Assembly: GCA_905220665.1 (NCBI GenBank)
Contig: CAJNAR010000176.1
Span: forward strand, 310,001 to 374,000
Length of the DNA: 64,000 bases
Direction of reading: 5' to 3'
Origin: Albugo candida
Lineage: Eukaryota > Oomycota > Peronosporomycetes > Albuginales > Albuginaceae
The position numbers and the translations under genes were made by a program. The notes under the pieces are model-generated. The model did no database searches and had not been told where the DNA came from. It saw only the letters and a list, made by a program, of their open reading frames with translations. Of this stretch, positions 33,370 through 45,057 are shown piece by piece. The first letter of the stretch is position 1. Each line of letters begins with the position of its first letter.

Positions 33370-34080
33370 TAAAAAAATTATCACTTACAAGGATAGTCAC
33401 ATCTTTCATGTACAAATCGAAATGATCGTGTCGCAGTCATTCTCACGATAAAATCCGAGGTTTTATACAAAAGGCTTATAGATAAGATTTCGTCATGATA
33501 AACTCTACGAAAAGCAAAGAGTCCATCCGCAACGGTCGGATTTCGTTACGGTCCGTACGAACAGATCAGTCACTTATGGCTCCGTTCATGTGCACCACAC
33601 ACTATAGTCGTTACATGCAATAAATCTTGGGAACACCTTAGATAAGGAACACATCATCCTATTTGTGTGTTCCAATACAAAAACAAAACCATCATTTCGT
33701 ACAAAACTCATTCACAAGCGACGTCGCACGCCAACTGCAAAACCGAGATTCAACCTAATTCGATGCGACCACACCCTTTTGCACTGTTCCCGCTATGTGG
33801 CGAGTACAAAATAACCGCAATCATCTGATCTTTCTTAAATACACACACCTTCTCACCGCATGATGAATTAGCAATCTGTAGAGTCCAGGCTTATATCTTT
33901 CCGTCGAGACAATGCGGGCTATCAACAGGGGCGCACTATAAAATATCTTATCCGCAAATAAAATAAGACTGTACGCTCTCCACCGACTACGTTTATCTCA
34001 GTGGTTTGTCCAATCCGCGATTCTTCAATCACTCATAGTGAAGTGAAATTCTACGAACTCGTAGCAATCAACGGATAAAA
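33370..34080 (+). repeat. PAN-array copy 4, upstream region only
   Basis: Shares TCACTTACAAGGATAGTCAC with copy 0 and the downstream GTTTGTCCAATCCGCG string with copy 1. There is no start codon and the coding part after 34020 cannot be followed. The body has been replaced or lost, and another family member follows. Confidence 0.5.
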
Positions 34081-34655
34081 CATCCTACTCGTTCTCGTTG
34101 CGAAGTTCTTGGAACCGAAACTACAACCAAGCAGACACACACTAATCTCGTACTTTACATTTAATCTGTCCGCGGTATCAGTTGCTGCCATGTGGCTCTC
34201 TGCGCCATCTCTCCTACTTGTCTTCTTTTCTCATAAAGAACATTAGCTAGCAACGTGTAAAACAGTCAGAATCTATTTGCATACTTGTACAAATGGCTAC
34301 TATCGTACCGAACTTCTCAAACAAAGTAAGCAAAAACCGCGTCCTATTTTCCATGACTTGCCAGGAAAAGCCAGATTGTATACTGCGCAATTGATTACCA
34401 ACCGATAGCGTGCCCTATACCAGCTATTACGTGACCATGACGAACCCAAGTGTACCCATCCATTCCTAACCCATGTGTACCCATGTCTTTACATCCAGGA
34501 GCTTGTAAAATTCCAAACCATATGTTTGTTTACCACCCACGCATTTCGCGGACACAACTTTATCTCATTCTTCAATTTACTCTCAAGCGCATCAACCTTC
34601 ACAATGTTAAACTGATCGTTCCAATTCATTTCACTCATCCTTTCGCTAGCGGGCA

Positions 34656-35225
34656 TTACGCCGAAACATGTCACTCGTTATCCTCCTACCTCGACCAAAA
34701 TCACGAACCTGAAAGTATGCTTACGATGCTTGCAGACAACGTCTGCATGAGCGACAATGTCCTTTCAATGGAGGTGTTAGGTGCTAATGCATACAACATC
34801 ATCGAAACAAACTCAGGTGAAAAAGTCAAGTGCGAATTCTTCAACGTGGACACTGATAAGGCAGAGGTTACTACTGGAGCAGGAAGCAGCGTTTACGGAA
34901 AACATTACCCGAAATGAATCCTGGTTTTACGACATTAAAGGGATGTAGCACTGGAAAATAGTGTGAGGAATCTGACATATTGGCTACACCTACTTGCAAG
35001 AATAACGGGACCATGGTCTCGAATGTGGCGTTCATCTATAAAGACGAATTTGCGTTCAGAATTACAGCGAGCCAGTCTCTTGAGAGTTGTATAGCTGAAT
35101 CTTCGCGTCTATACATCACTTACGGTGGCATTACGAAACTCTGTCTTGAGACTGACGGATTTCATGCCGTCATTGCGGATAATGGAATCAAATCTGGGAA
35201 TCGTACAAGTAGGTTTGAGAAGTGA
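34656..35225 (+). pseudogene. Decayed relative of the 17.7 kb secreted gene
   Basis: The first frame (to 34917) contains the N-terminal module: DNVCMSDNV, then 24 residues, GEKVKCEFFN, then TTGAGSSVYGK. After a frameshift and a TAG (34959-34961), the second frame gives CEESDILATPTCKNN and then VSNVAFIYKDEF. These align with CASPSICVSGTCTNN and IPHMAFIANK of the 17669-18275 gene. The tail (SLESCIAESS..GGITKLCLETD) is unlike that gene. No signal peptide is seen. It is a pseudogene of the same family located inside the PAN-type array. Confidence 0.5.
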
Positions 35226-37887
35226 GTCGCGTACTTTAGCAAATAAAATAATTTGCCAGAAAATTCATTTCTTTTTCTTGTTTTAAGTCTCTTTACGCAC
35301 GTAGTCAACCAATTTCTTGAACATATGTTTTGTTTGTCCGCTTTAGGCACAAAATAATCAACACAACACGTTCAATCCGCGTTTGTTGCTTCTTCACGCG
35401 CAGTATTGGTCAATGTACCTGTAGTAGGCGTAGAGCGAAAGTCTCAGTACCGCAGTCTTATGCCCAACTATCGACTCGTATCACAGCTGTCACTCTCCCT
35501 CCTTTCTAACACAGTGGCGCTCACCAACGTCTGGACATAGCAGTTCTAGTGCTACAACATGTCATTCTGGTTCTCATTGTGTCATGAACGAACAACATGC
35601 AACAACGGAACGCCAGAGTTGTCCAATAATTGAAGTTAATTGGCAACTCGTCTATCTCCCAACCCAATTTGTTAGACTTCACAGAAGAGAAAGATCGCAA
35701 CAAGTACTCGTCTGATAGAATCAAAGTTTTACAGTACGCGAAATCGCGTCTCCTTGAAGGCATTGCTATCAGTCGTTATCCTACTCTCAGTTGGAAAAAG
35801 CTATTGCATGTAGCTATCTTTCTTATGTGAAAGAAAGTCATCAACAAGAGAGATACAATATTCAGCAGATGAATACAAACTGATTCGCAAACAAAACCCA
35901 TTCAATCTTAATGTCGCGTTCCTTTCGCCCACGCATCCAATGACAGAAGCGGTAACCAAGCGGATTAATAGCGGCAATACACGCTGCTGAGAACCGAAAC
36001 AGTGGACTGCTTTCCATTCTCCTATACATTTTCTCTGCTTGAAATCCTTACCAGGTGTCGTAATGAGATAGTAATTTCAATATATCCAATAGGCCACATG
36101 TTGACTCCTCAGCATTGCTTACTATTGTGATAAATTGGAAAGTGTATATTTGTGATTAGGTCCTTAGTTCACTGTTGACTAATCTAAGTCTATACCACAG
36201 TTTTCTCTATCGTAAAATCTATTCCGTTTGCAACGACATTGCCAACACTGACTTTCCGCGGAACCAATCGTTGGATGTACTCCGAACATTCTCAGTTGAA
36301 AGTTCGTGTGAGTAACATAGATTCCCGAATGTTTTCTTCAACATAACTCTGCTACCTCAATGAAAATAAACTTCCAGAATGAACTTGATGCATTGTATTC
36401 TACGATTAGACTTTATTGGGTACCGAGTCTTATAATGTTGGATTTATCACATCCAGATTGGCACCCGACATACAAATTTGTTGCGAACTGACGTCGTCAG
36501 CTAGTAATCAGACGATTTGTTTCCTTCCACCAATCGGAATATACGCGGAGTAACTTCACAACATCTTTCTTTCCCTTCAATCTTCTTTCACTTCGGCACT
36601 TCATTCTTGCACGAATCATGTTGAGGAACATAAGTCACAGGATTAAGCAGCACTATCAGTCAAGAAATACCGCAAACAACTTAGGAGATGGACGAGACTA
36701 TAGTCTATACTATTGGATGACTTCTCTTTCGAGTCACATCACTTTCAGGGTTGATATCGCTCCAACATCAGATATCGTGCATCCCCAATTTGTCAACAAG
36801 GTCAACTGAAAGGCTTCTCTTCTTAACCCCAAAATAGTTCTTGCTTAGTCCCATTCTCCAAGTAGGATTGATAAAACCACCAATGCCGAGCCTCAGCTCT
36901 GCTTTTTAGTACTGCACAGCGTCGATGCTCCTCATGCGCACGGATAAACTACTATTCTTCTTCAAAACTGCATACCTCACTGTCAGGACAATAGCACCAA
37001 AAGAAAGCTGTAAGAACAACATACATTAGACGAAGGATGGAACTAATCACGGCGTTCTAAGCCTTGTCTGAGTTGCAAGCTGACCCTGCGTGTATGGGCG
37101 TGTTTAAGGTTGCAAATAAAGCGAACAGTTTGCCAATCTGGCACTGGTGTTCCAAAGCAAAATCAATTTATGAAGAATGGCCAATGAAAGGTACACGATA
37201 ATGACGAAGAGTCAATAGTACTTTATGCGGTGGTGAAAGATGTTCGTTATACAGTATGATCAGCACATATGGGTTGAATACTTTCATTGCGAAGTTGTTG
37301 TTGATTGACGCAATTCTATTCTCATACAAGAGTTGAGATATAAGCAGCGTACTCGACAAATTCATTGAGCGTAATTCAAAAGTGTACTTAGCCGCGTGAC
37401 ATGACGTACAATAAGCCCAGGCTGGCTCTAATCTGTAGGGTACGAGGTACAAACAAAAGATTTATATAAAACGACTATCAGGGTGATTCAAGACTTTATT
37501 GAGAGCTTGAGCCGCAGCTTTTCTACCACTCTATTGAAGTGGTTTCCCAGCGAGGAAGGACGAACAAAGAGTTTCGAATGACAGTAATAGACATGCATCA
37601 ACTACGTTCGACCTGTAGCACGCATTCGCTGGGACCTTCTCTAGAGAGAGTGTTTATTTCGTGTCCCTTCGCATTCAAAGAAAATGGAGCTGCTCGACTT
37701 CGAAACAAACATTTTGAGCACTCTCGAAACAAGGCTGCAGTGGAGATCTACCTGCCACGTGTTTACTGTGATGTCATATTGAGCGGTCTTCCAGTGTTGT
37801 AAAGTCGTGTTATTAAGAATCTAAATCGTAATCATATCTCGTTTGTTGTGCAACTTATTGTGAGATCGTGCCGCAAGCAGTCTATTT
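35226..37887. other. No gene recognised
   Basis: Several 60-95 codon frames on both strands, none with a signal peptide, domain or paralogue that I can recognise. A sequence near 37370-37440 resembles the 350-430 region weakly, too weakly to call. Confidence 0.4.
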
Positions 37888-38115
37888 ATGCCTGATAAAA
37901 GTAGGAGAAAGAACGGTATCAATAATGGCTTCGCCATAAAAATCTTTGAAATAGATGGGATCACTCCGCAGGGACACGTTTGTGACCTGACTTTCTTGTC
38001 ACTGTCTTCTCACGGGAACCAATATAACATTAACGATTGGGCAACAATCTCACGCATAAAAGCTCAGGCGCTCAGAAACAACACATTTTCCTTGAAGCTA
38101 AGTGATGACCAGTAA
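37888..38115 (+). CDS. Uncharacterised open frame (75 aa), low support
   Basis: Starts with ATG, has GHVCDLTFLSLSSHG in the middle and ends TAA. No signal peptide or known domain. It might be an exon of the same gene as 38365-38787, in which case the intervening 250 bp would hold introns. Not recognised. Confidence 0.2.
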   Translation: MPDKSRRKNGINNGFAIKIFEIDGITPQGHVCDLTFLSLSSHGNQYNINDWATISRIKAQALRNNTFSLKLSDDQ

Positions 38116-38364
38116 CGCAATCCAATAAAGACGACGCCACATAGTAGAAAGTGTTGCGTGTAGGCTAATTCGCATTGGAATGCCATGAGATTTGTTAATG
38201 ATTTTCTGGTCATATTAACCCGTTGAATATATTTTCATAATATTTAAAAGTCAAGAACGCTCTGTACTCTCAGGAATTCGTATGATATATCTTTATATCG
38301 CCGATGCTAACCTTCAATCGTTGGAAAGTAATCTGGGAACTTATGATGCATGGCTTGATTTGCC

Positions 38365-38787
38365 ATGTGTCGCTCTCACAAGATATTCTCTTGCTTTGCT
38401 GCTAATCTGAACTTGCTAAATTGCAAGATCGATACGTCAAAGCTCAACGATTTCCCATCAGCACAATCAAAGAGAGCAATCATTGGAAGTATGGAAGTCA
38501 TTGGCAGGATCTATACGAATAGTCCTCCACTTCAAAGCGTGCAAATCTTCTCAACGCTTACACAAACCGGTAGACTTAAATCCGCCTTATGCAAAGTGAA
38601 CTGTTGCTGGTACATTAAAATAGAAAATCTTGGCTACAGGCAAGCAGGTGATGAAAATCTCACCTACTCTACTCTCAAAATAGTAAGTACTGTTTTCAGT
38701 GGAGCACACGTCGATTTTGAAAACAAAGAAAGTCCAGCGCACTTGTCAAGTCAACATATATGGCAAGCATATATGAGAAACATCTAA
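38365..38787 (+). CDS. Uncharacterised Cys-containing open frame (140 aa)
   Basis: A 140-codon frame from an ATG. Cys at LLNCKI and a cluster SALCKVNCCWYIKI weakly recall the VxC part of the secreted-family module, but the spacing is larger. The N-terminus (MCRSHKIFSCFAANLN) is a poor signal peptide. The tail is polar (ENKESPAHLSSQ). Codon use cannot be judged against a reference here. It may be a diverged family member or chance. Confidence 0.3.
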   Translation: MCRSHKIFSCFAANLNLLNCKIDTSKLNDFPSAQSKRAIIGSMEVIGRIYTNSPPLQSVQIFSTLTQTGRLKSALCKVNCCWYIKIENLGYRQAGDENLTYSTLKIVSTVFSGAHVDFENKESPAHLSSQHIWQAYMRNI

Positions 38788-39334
38788 TAGATCGAGGGAT
38801 TGATTCCGTGATGAAAGTGCTTCATTCTGAAGCTTCAAGCCCATTAGGTTGCACCAGGGAGTTGCATCAATCATCAGCCTGAAGTTGGAATAGGAGAATT
38901 CTTTTAATGTCGTTAAAAATACAAGGTCAGTGCCATTTCTTGGAAATAGACGAGCACCAAAAGAGTTCGGTTTAATGGTGTTAAGTTCTTTGAGTTTGTC
39001 AAGGGAACAGCTAGGGGTCTTCGTGTCCCAAAAATATATACTATTATCCAAACCTTCTATATTCTCTGTCCGACTTCACTTGATTCAGTACCTAAGTTTC
39101 GAGCTTATTTTGTTCGGATTAGCTACATCGCCTTTTTTCATTTCTTAATGAAGCAAACTCTTTCTGAGCTCTGAACAAACAACTTTGGTGATGAAATGCA
39201 GTAATGAAAATTAAGGGCACCATGTTTTCTTTCCCAGTGGCGTATTTTAGGTGCAATGATGACTTATGGTGTGATTTAAGCTACTAAATTCACGTTCGCG
39301 TTGTCTGACCAATTGCTGATCATTTAAGCAACGA

Positions 39335-39619
39335 TCAACAACCCTTCCTCGCGTGGTTCGCTTGATATATTACAGTAATAGCGTCTTCGAAGGCACTGAA
39401 ACAAATAGCCTCCATTTTATCGTGTTCTTCCATGATTAATATACAGCAATGTACGCGACGATAACGAACAATTGCGTAATATGTCTTGTGGTCCCAGCGA
39501 TCGGAATTATTAACAAAGCATAGTTTCGCTCGTGCAAAAAGACCGAAATTTTGCTCGACTTTAGAGTGTCTATAATAATTCACAGCGTGTACAACTAGAC
39601 CACAAAGAATAAAAGTCAC
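39335..39619 (-). pseudogene. Possible secreted-family remnant
   Basis: The frame lacks an ATG (it opens GTG after an upstream TAA). It starts hydrophobic (TFILCGLVVHAV) and then has KLCFVNNSD, about 20 residues, RVHCCILIMEEHDKMEAI. This can be aligned with DVCFRLVQ..NTVECAFLKTHYEKDQF of the 17.7 kb gene. No downstream Cys module is seen. The assignment rests on one pattern only. Confidence 0.3.
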
Positions 39620-40241
39620 GCAAAGAGACTTTTAAAGTTTTATGAAACGTGGTGGATAGGAAGTTTCTCCTCCTCATTCGTTGTGCATAAATTTAATCAA
39701 GAGCAAGTGATTTTTTTCATCTTCCAGGTGAAAAGATTTGCGAAGTTAGACATATAGCAGAAATCCATCCACAATGCTAACACCATTTGTGGTAAAAATC
39801 AGCGCCTTATATGCGAAATACAAACAAGTCTTCGAGATGATAGTTGACGGAGGGGTTACTGAGTAGACTGCCTCAGTGTTGATCAAATGAGGATACCTTG
39901 TGCATAACAAGTACACGAATCTCATGCTTTCCGATGAAATAGGTTTCTAATCAGAACCTGAAAGCGCCAAAAACTTGCGCATTACTCAATCTGCAGCGCA
40001 TAAATGAACTGATACCAATGCCAACGTTCTAATTTCTAGTCTCATTTTGCTTTGCGTCCCCTTTAGAAATGATGAAGCATGAGCGATATCTGCTTCACTG
40101 GCCACTGTAGTGCTTCATTGAAGTCTCGAACTCCTAGATTTCCGCCTCGGTCACAGGACCCCACTATGCTACATTTCCCCACGGCAAGCGAAGTTAGAAC
40201 GTTTTTCTATTTGTAAGCAGAGAGGAAGCTAACGATTTTAT

Positions 40242-40645
40242 TCAATTGAAATTAGCAGTTTCTTTCCGCTTAGCTACCTCATTATTGCACCTGGTCGCGG
40301 TCCTCTTATCTTTGCGTGCAATCACCTGAACTGGGGCTTCACCTGAATCGATATAAAATGAAGTACCACATCTACCTCTCCATCTAGGAAGGTGACACTT
40401 AACTCTCTTCTCGGAGATCGGTCTTAGTGAGTGGATAGGATGGTCAAATGCGTTATTGTTTATCTTACCACAGGTACACAAGCTCGGTTGATCACGTATG
40501 GTGCAATTCTCCTAGAGCCTACATTTTTCGACCAGTTAAGTTCAAAGTCCATCATACTCTTGAATTGGAAAGCTTTGTCAATTTTTCTTGCACCAAACGT
40601 TAGCTTTTGAAGTACGGAACATTTTGTTGCAAGAATATTGTGCAC
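40242..40645 (-). pseudogene. Possible secreted-family remnant, frameshifted
   Basis: Two overlapping frames: the first ends YVINRACVPVV, the second continues INNNAFDHPIHSLRPISEKR and then VKCHLPRW. Together they give Cys, about 30 residues, EKRVKC, close to the EKVKCEFF motif at 34.8 kb. A GTAAGA follows the first frame and could be a donor, but the frames do not rejoin cleanly. Function not recognised. Confidence 0.3.
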
Positions 40646-41031
40646 CTCTTTTTTTTCATGGTGCTGATACGCCTCAAAGTTTGACCTTTTTGCACGTTTT
40701 CCTATGATCAGCAGGACTTGAAAGACCCCTTGTGAAATGTCGTACGCTGTACAATTTTTCTTTCGTGGATGGAATGATAGGAAATAAGGCAGACAAGGTA
40801 TTCAAACAAAAGAGGAATGTCTATGTAAAGATTTTGGCCTAGGATGAGAGGAAATAGGGCATGGGAGGTATAGAAAAAAACGATGAATGGCGTTGTATAT
40901 ATGGCAGAGTCATAAGAAAACCCAGAATAAAAGCTCAAAAACCTGTTAGCGTATCGACATGCCTGCAGATATCAATCCTTGACGCGTAGACGTCTATGCG
41001 ATTTCATCTATCGCCTGTCCAGCTCAACCTT

Positions 41032-43447
41032 CTACGCCTCAACGCCACCCTTGACTTTGCTATACATTTCGATGTATCGCCAGGGTGTTCGAGCGCGATT
41101 ACGAATATCCTTCATGCTTACTCTATCAAGGATACCAGGGAGCCTTTCCCAGCGAGGTGAAATTATGATTACATTGGTTCTGAGCTGCTCTCTTGGCGGC
41201 TCCCCAGTACCTCTCGATAAATTTGCACTCAAAGTGGAAGTTGGGGTAATATTCAATAATGTGTTCTGCCTGCTTCACCTCCATCTCCAGGGCTGAATCC
41301 TGTTCAACAAAATCTGGCTGGGCCATCAAGGTATGCCACCAGCAGCAGTCATTTGTTGGCGGCAATTTCTTGGAATGGCAATCCAGATTCCAATTTACGT
41401 TCGGAGGAGGCCTGATCCCTTTTTCCTTCAGAACCTCTGAGAGAGCAACGTCAGTGGTGAGATCGCATCAGTTTGATTTTGAAATCACAGAGAAGAAAGC
41501 ATACCATCTCAATGCCCTTGAAGCAAATCTCTCCATTGTGGGTAAACCACATGGATTGCCAGATTTTTTCTTAAACGATGATGTACTATCCATCTTTGTA
41601 CCGTCTTGGTCTTGAGAGTCATCCTGCCAACCACGAGAGCGTTGAGATCAAACGCCAGATAATTGGAGGATTGGTCGTAAGAAAAAAGTCCTATGAAAGG
41701 AAAAATCAATCCTCAGTTACAACTAGAAATGTGAAACAAGAAATTTGAAAAACTCACCAATACATCCTGGATGAAGAATGTTCAAAATGGGGATGGCCTT
41801 CTCGTTCAGTTGCCGTACCACGTCTGCACTTTTCCACCAACCATCTCTGTTGTTGCCTGCCTTGATGATTTCTCTGGCTGATGGTAAAGTGAACCCATTC
41901 TCCCTCGATTGCTGATCAGTGAATTTCATTTTCCCATGGCACGGGCACAGAACGTCACTGATCATGATTGATCCCCCTGGTCTCTTCTTCTTAATCCACC
42001 TATCGCCTTCTTTTTCCCAGAACTCCTCTCTTCCATCGTTGCTGTAGAAGGTAGACTCATCATGCGTCACATGCACATACTTGTTGTCCCAGACTTCCAC
42101 CTTGCCCTCCGCCAACACATCCATCTCCTCTTCAGTCCACTCATCCATCTTCGTTTTGTACTTCATCATCCTCTTTTACCAACCCTCTCTATACTTCACC
42201 ACATTCTCCCTTTCATGACCGTCCATATACAGCTGCTTTTAAATTTTCTATTTTTGAATCCCCAGATCTTAAGGTACTTGACCACTGTCAAGTAGCTGAT
42301 CTTCCGCTCCTTCTCTTCCAGGACCTTTGGTAAATGGTGTTTTATATAACCATCTGGAGCTTTTTGGGCGATCTTTCATTGTGCTTCCTCCCCCTCATCC
42401 ATGGCAGGCACTCCCAATTGATATCAAGGTTGCCTGGATCTCTCTCCTTTTTGAATGTCGGCCTTTCTGATGTATTGGAAGGGCTTTGCTGACCAATATT
42501 GCTGCAGGCCCAGTCTGACGTCTAGTGCAGTTTGTCGTTGGCTGCAGTAGCTGACGCTTCCTTCTTTCTCACGCCCTAGTAAAGCCGTCCTTACAGATAC
42601 TGGAGGATGGCCATAAGTATTATAACAAGATAAGGTGGGAATTTCCCCAGCTTCTTTCTGGTTCTCTATGCCTTTCAGCCCTTCCTTCAAACCGTTAATG
42701 GCCTCTTCGTCCTGTCTTTTTCTTTTCCCTCTTCTCCCTGCTGCTCAGTACTCTTATCTTCTTATGCAATGAACATCTCCTTTCTTTTAGCTTCTGATCG
42801 CTGCTGACCTGCTGGTTGAAGTAGATGTCTAGCCTCTGCAGGTTATTCTCCTTGACATACTTCTCCCTCATCCACTTGGGAGGTCTTGAGTTCTCTGCCA
42901 AGGTATGTAAAGAGTTAGAGGGTAAAGAACTGTTTTGGCAAAAGAAGCCGGCTCACATTTATAGGTAGAAGATCTCTTCTTCTTCCCCTTCTTTTTTTCT
43001 CTACCTGTGCCTGGACAGTAACAATTCCCTCTAGTAGCTGATCTGTGTCTGTTTCCAGCCAGTCTTCTTCCTCTTCACCTTCACCTTCAACTTCACCTTC
43101 CCTTTTCTCTTCCCCCTTCCTTTCTCTTCCTCTTACTCCTCTCCACTCCAGTCTGACATGAGGCACTGACAGTTGAGATCCTCTGTTGCCTCCACCTCTT
43201 TCTGCTGTTGTTTCTGTGCCTGGAGCTGCCTCTTTTTGTTGTTGGCTTGGTGCAAGTTGAAAAATAAGTTCAACCTTCTTTTTTGGGAGGAGTCTTTGTT
43301 AAAAAAAATTAAATGTTTTTTTGAGATTTCTTTTTCTATGGTTCGATTCGATAATAAAACACGCAGAACCTTGCCAACTTTACTCATATCTACTTTCTTA
43401 TTTTTAAAAATCAACTTTGAATAATACTGACATAATTCAAATCTCAA
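41032..43447 (-). mobile_element. DNA transposon with DDE transposase gene, intron-containing, frameshifted
   Basis: The minus strand encodes a basic, K/R/Q-rich N-terminus, an acidic stretch (GEGEEEEDWLE, 43090), an HTH-like region (SYLTVVKYLKIWGFK near 42290) and a DDE core. Its motifs are HVTHDESTFYSNDGREEFW (first Asp, near 42060), FSYDQSSNYLAFDLNALVV (second Asp, near 41670) and FHFECKFIERYWGAAKR (catalytic Glu, near 41230), with a tail PGILDRVSMKDIRNRA (near 41140). This DDE type is known to me mainly from basidiomycete and other fungal genomes. A 67-bp intron (41757-41691) joins the first and second Asp exons in frame. Several frameshifts break the gene. Terminal inverted repeats were not found, so element ends are uncertain. 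Confidence 0.8.
41691..41757 (-). other. Spliceosomal intron in the transposase gene
   Basis: Donor G|GTGAGT at 41757 and acceptor TTTCATAG|GA ending at 41691. Removal joins HPGCI to GLFSYDQSSNY, reconstituting the usual spacing before the second catalytic Asp. The alternative acceptor CATTTCTAG at about 41723 leaves a stop. Confidence 0.7.
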
Positions 43448-43493
43448 AAATTTTGATTCAAATGAACATATTCGAAAAATAGCTCTGGTTTAT

Positions 43494-45057
43494 TCACAAA
43501 ACTCCTTGGATTTGTGGGAAAGGAAATTGTTCGAAATTGACACAAAAAATGTTGATTTTAGGGCAGTCGCACCATACTCTCTCCATCCAAACGTACCAGT
43601 GTTCTGTTGTGACGAATAGTACATTGTGTATCAAGATATAACAAAGCAAGCATTCGTCATTAGCAAGGTCAGCTGCCACAATAGGAACCATATTTCCTGA
43701 ATAATTCCAAGAACTTTCGATAAGCGACACATCTTGCAAGAGCTCGCTTTTTCTCGTCTTCTCAATGAGATCGTAAGCGCACACATCATTACGCATGAAC
43801 ACAATTTCACTGCAAGAAGGATTACCTTTTGTGGTTAAGCACTGTTCAAGCTTTGCCTTTTGAGTTTCTTGGATAGAAATCAGGAACGATATAGCAGAGG
43901 TGGCGGCCGATGCGATCTTCAGATTATCGAGACATTTCTTGAAAAACTTCAAAGATCGATAGTAACCTACCACACATTCGGTGTACTGAATAGAAGTAAT
44001 TGCCGTACCTGGCGCATACAGTGAGCTTCGATCTCGGATCTCTGACATATCTATCTGTAATTGGTATTCTTCGTAGCAGGTCTTTAGCTCAACTTCTTCA
44101 ATAGTTAGAGAAGGGTCCTCATAGCGTAAACGCAAATAAGATCTATCCGTTTGAAACCAAACGAGTAAGAACGTAGAATCAGCCTGCTCCATACCGGTCT
44201 TCATCCAATACGATGTTTAGATTGCTAATGATTTGCATGCGGACGGGAAACCACATCTTATATGTCCCGTCGAAACTTTTCTTTCCAGGCTTGATCTTGA
44301 CCTCCATACATTTCAAAAATGGTGCAGCTTTCGAGTTCATCGGTAAATTTTCGAAATTTACACCCGGCGTCATCGTGTTGTCATATGAAAGGTGTTGCGT
44401 ACCGTGGATAACCGAACACCCATCGTCAAATTTTTCTCCTTTCGAATGTAAACCTTGGCAAACCTCAATAGCTAGGCAAGCCTCGGCAATCTCAAGTCTT
44501 GAAGACGATGTGTACATAACATGAGCTACTAATTCGTCGTCAAACATCGTGACGAAAAAGTCTCCAAGTCTGGATTCGCTTCGCCGTATCAGACATCTTC
44601 TGCAATTTTCTTCATCGAAATTTGAAAATTGAACTAGACAGACCATTTTTTTCTCTTTGCTATCGCCTCCAACCTTATGGATAACTGGAGGATTCACTAT
44701 TTTTCCCGCTGAATCAGATTCTATTGGATTCGTAGATGCCAGGGTTTTGAAAGATGATCTCTTGTTACAACGTCTAGTCATGCAGAGAGTATGTATTCGG
44801 TGGTGACTACGCAAAGAAGCAGTTATCTTGAGATCGAGACTGAGTGTACTAATGGCCGTGATTTGAATGTTTTCAACACCTGCCGTATCGAAAAGCCAAG
44901 TATGCTGTCCTGCGTAATCGCACCATAAATCGTCCTCACTTTCAAACCAAGGAGCCCCGAAGCGGTATACTTGCTCGTAAAGTTGGGCATAAGTAATATG
45001 CAACTGAATTGCTGCTAATGAGCACGCGATAATGCGTGCACCTCGTTGTGATGACAT
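43494..45057 (-). pseudogene. Large secreted Cys-rich protein, one frameshift (about 520 codons)
   Basis: The ATG at 45057 gives a clear signal peptide (RIIACSLAAIQLHITYA, cleavage before QLYEQ). The 292-codon first frame contains many Cys (WCDYAG, LCMTRRCNKR, CRRCLIRR, ACLAIEVCQG). It ends at 44179 but overlaps a second 236-codon frame (to 43494) with the same character (KTCYEEYQ, TECVVGYY, KKCLDN, DECLLCYI, VWCDCPKINIFC). A one-base indel near 44180-44205 would unite them; no convincing intron is visible. No known domain. An Inr-like TTTCATTCAATAATTT lies ~30 bp upstream. Role unknown; secretion is well supported. Confidence 0.6.

Larger units (their letters stand above)
38788..41031. other. 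Mostly unassigned DNA with two weak family remnants
   Basis: Apart from the two minus-strand remnants listed separately (39335-39619, 40242-40645), nothing recognisable. A near-duplicated phrase GAATG..AGGAAATA.GGCA occurs at 40770-40790 and 40847-40862. Confidence 0.4.
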
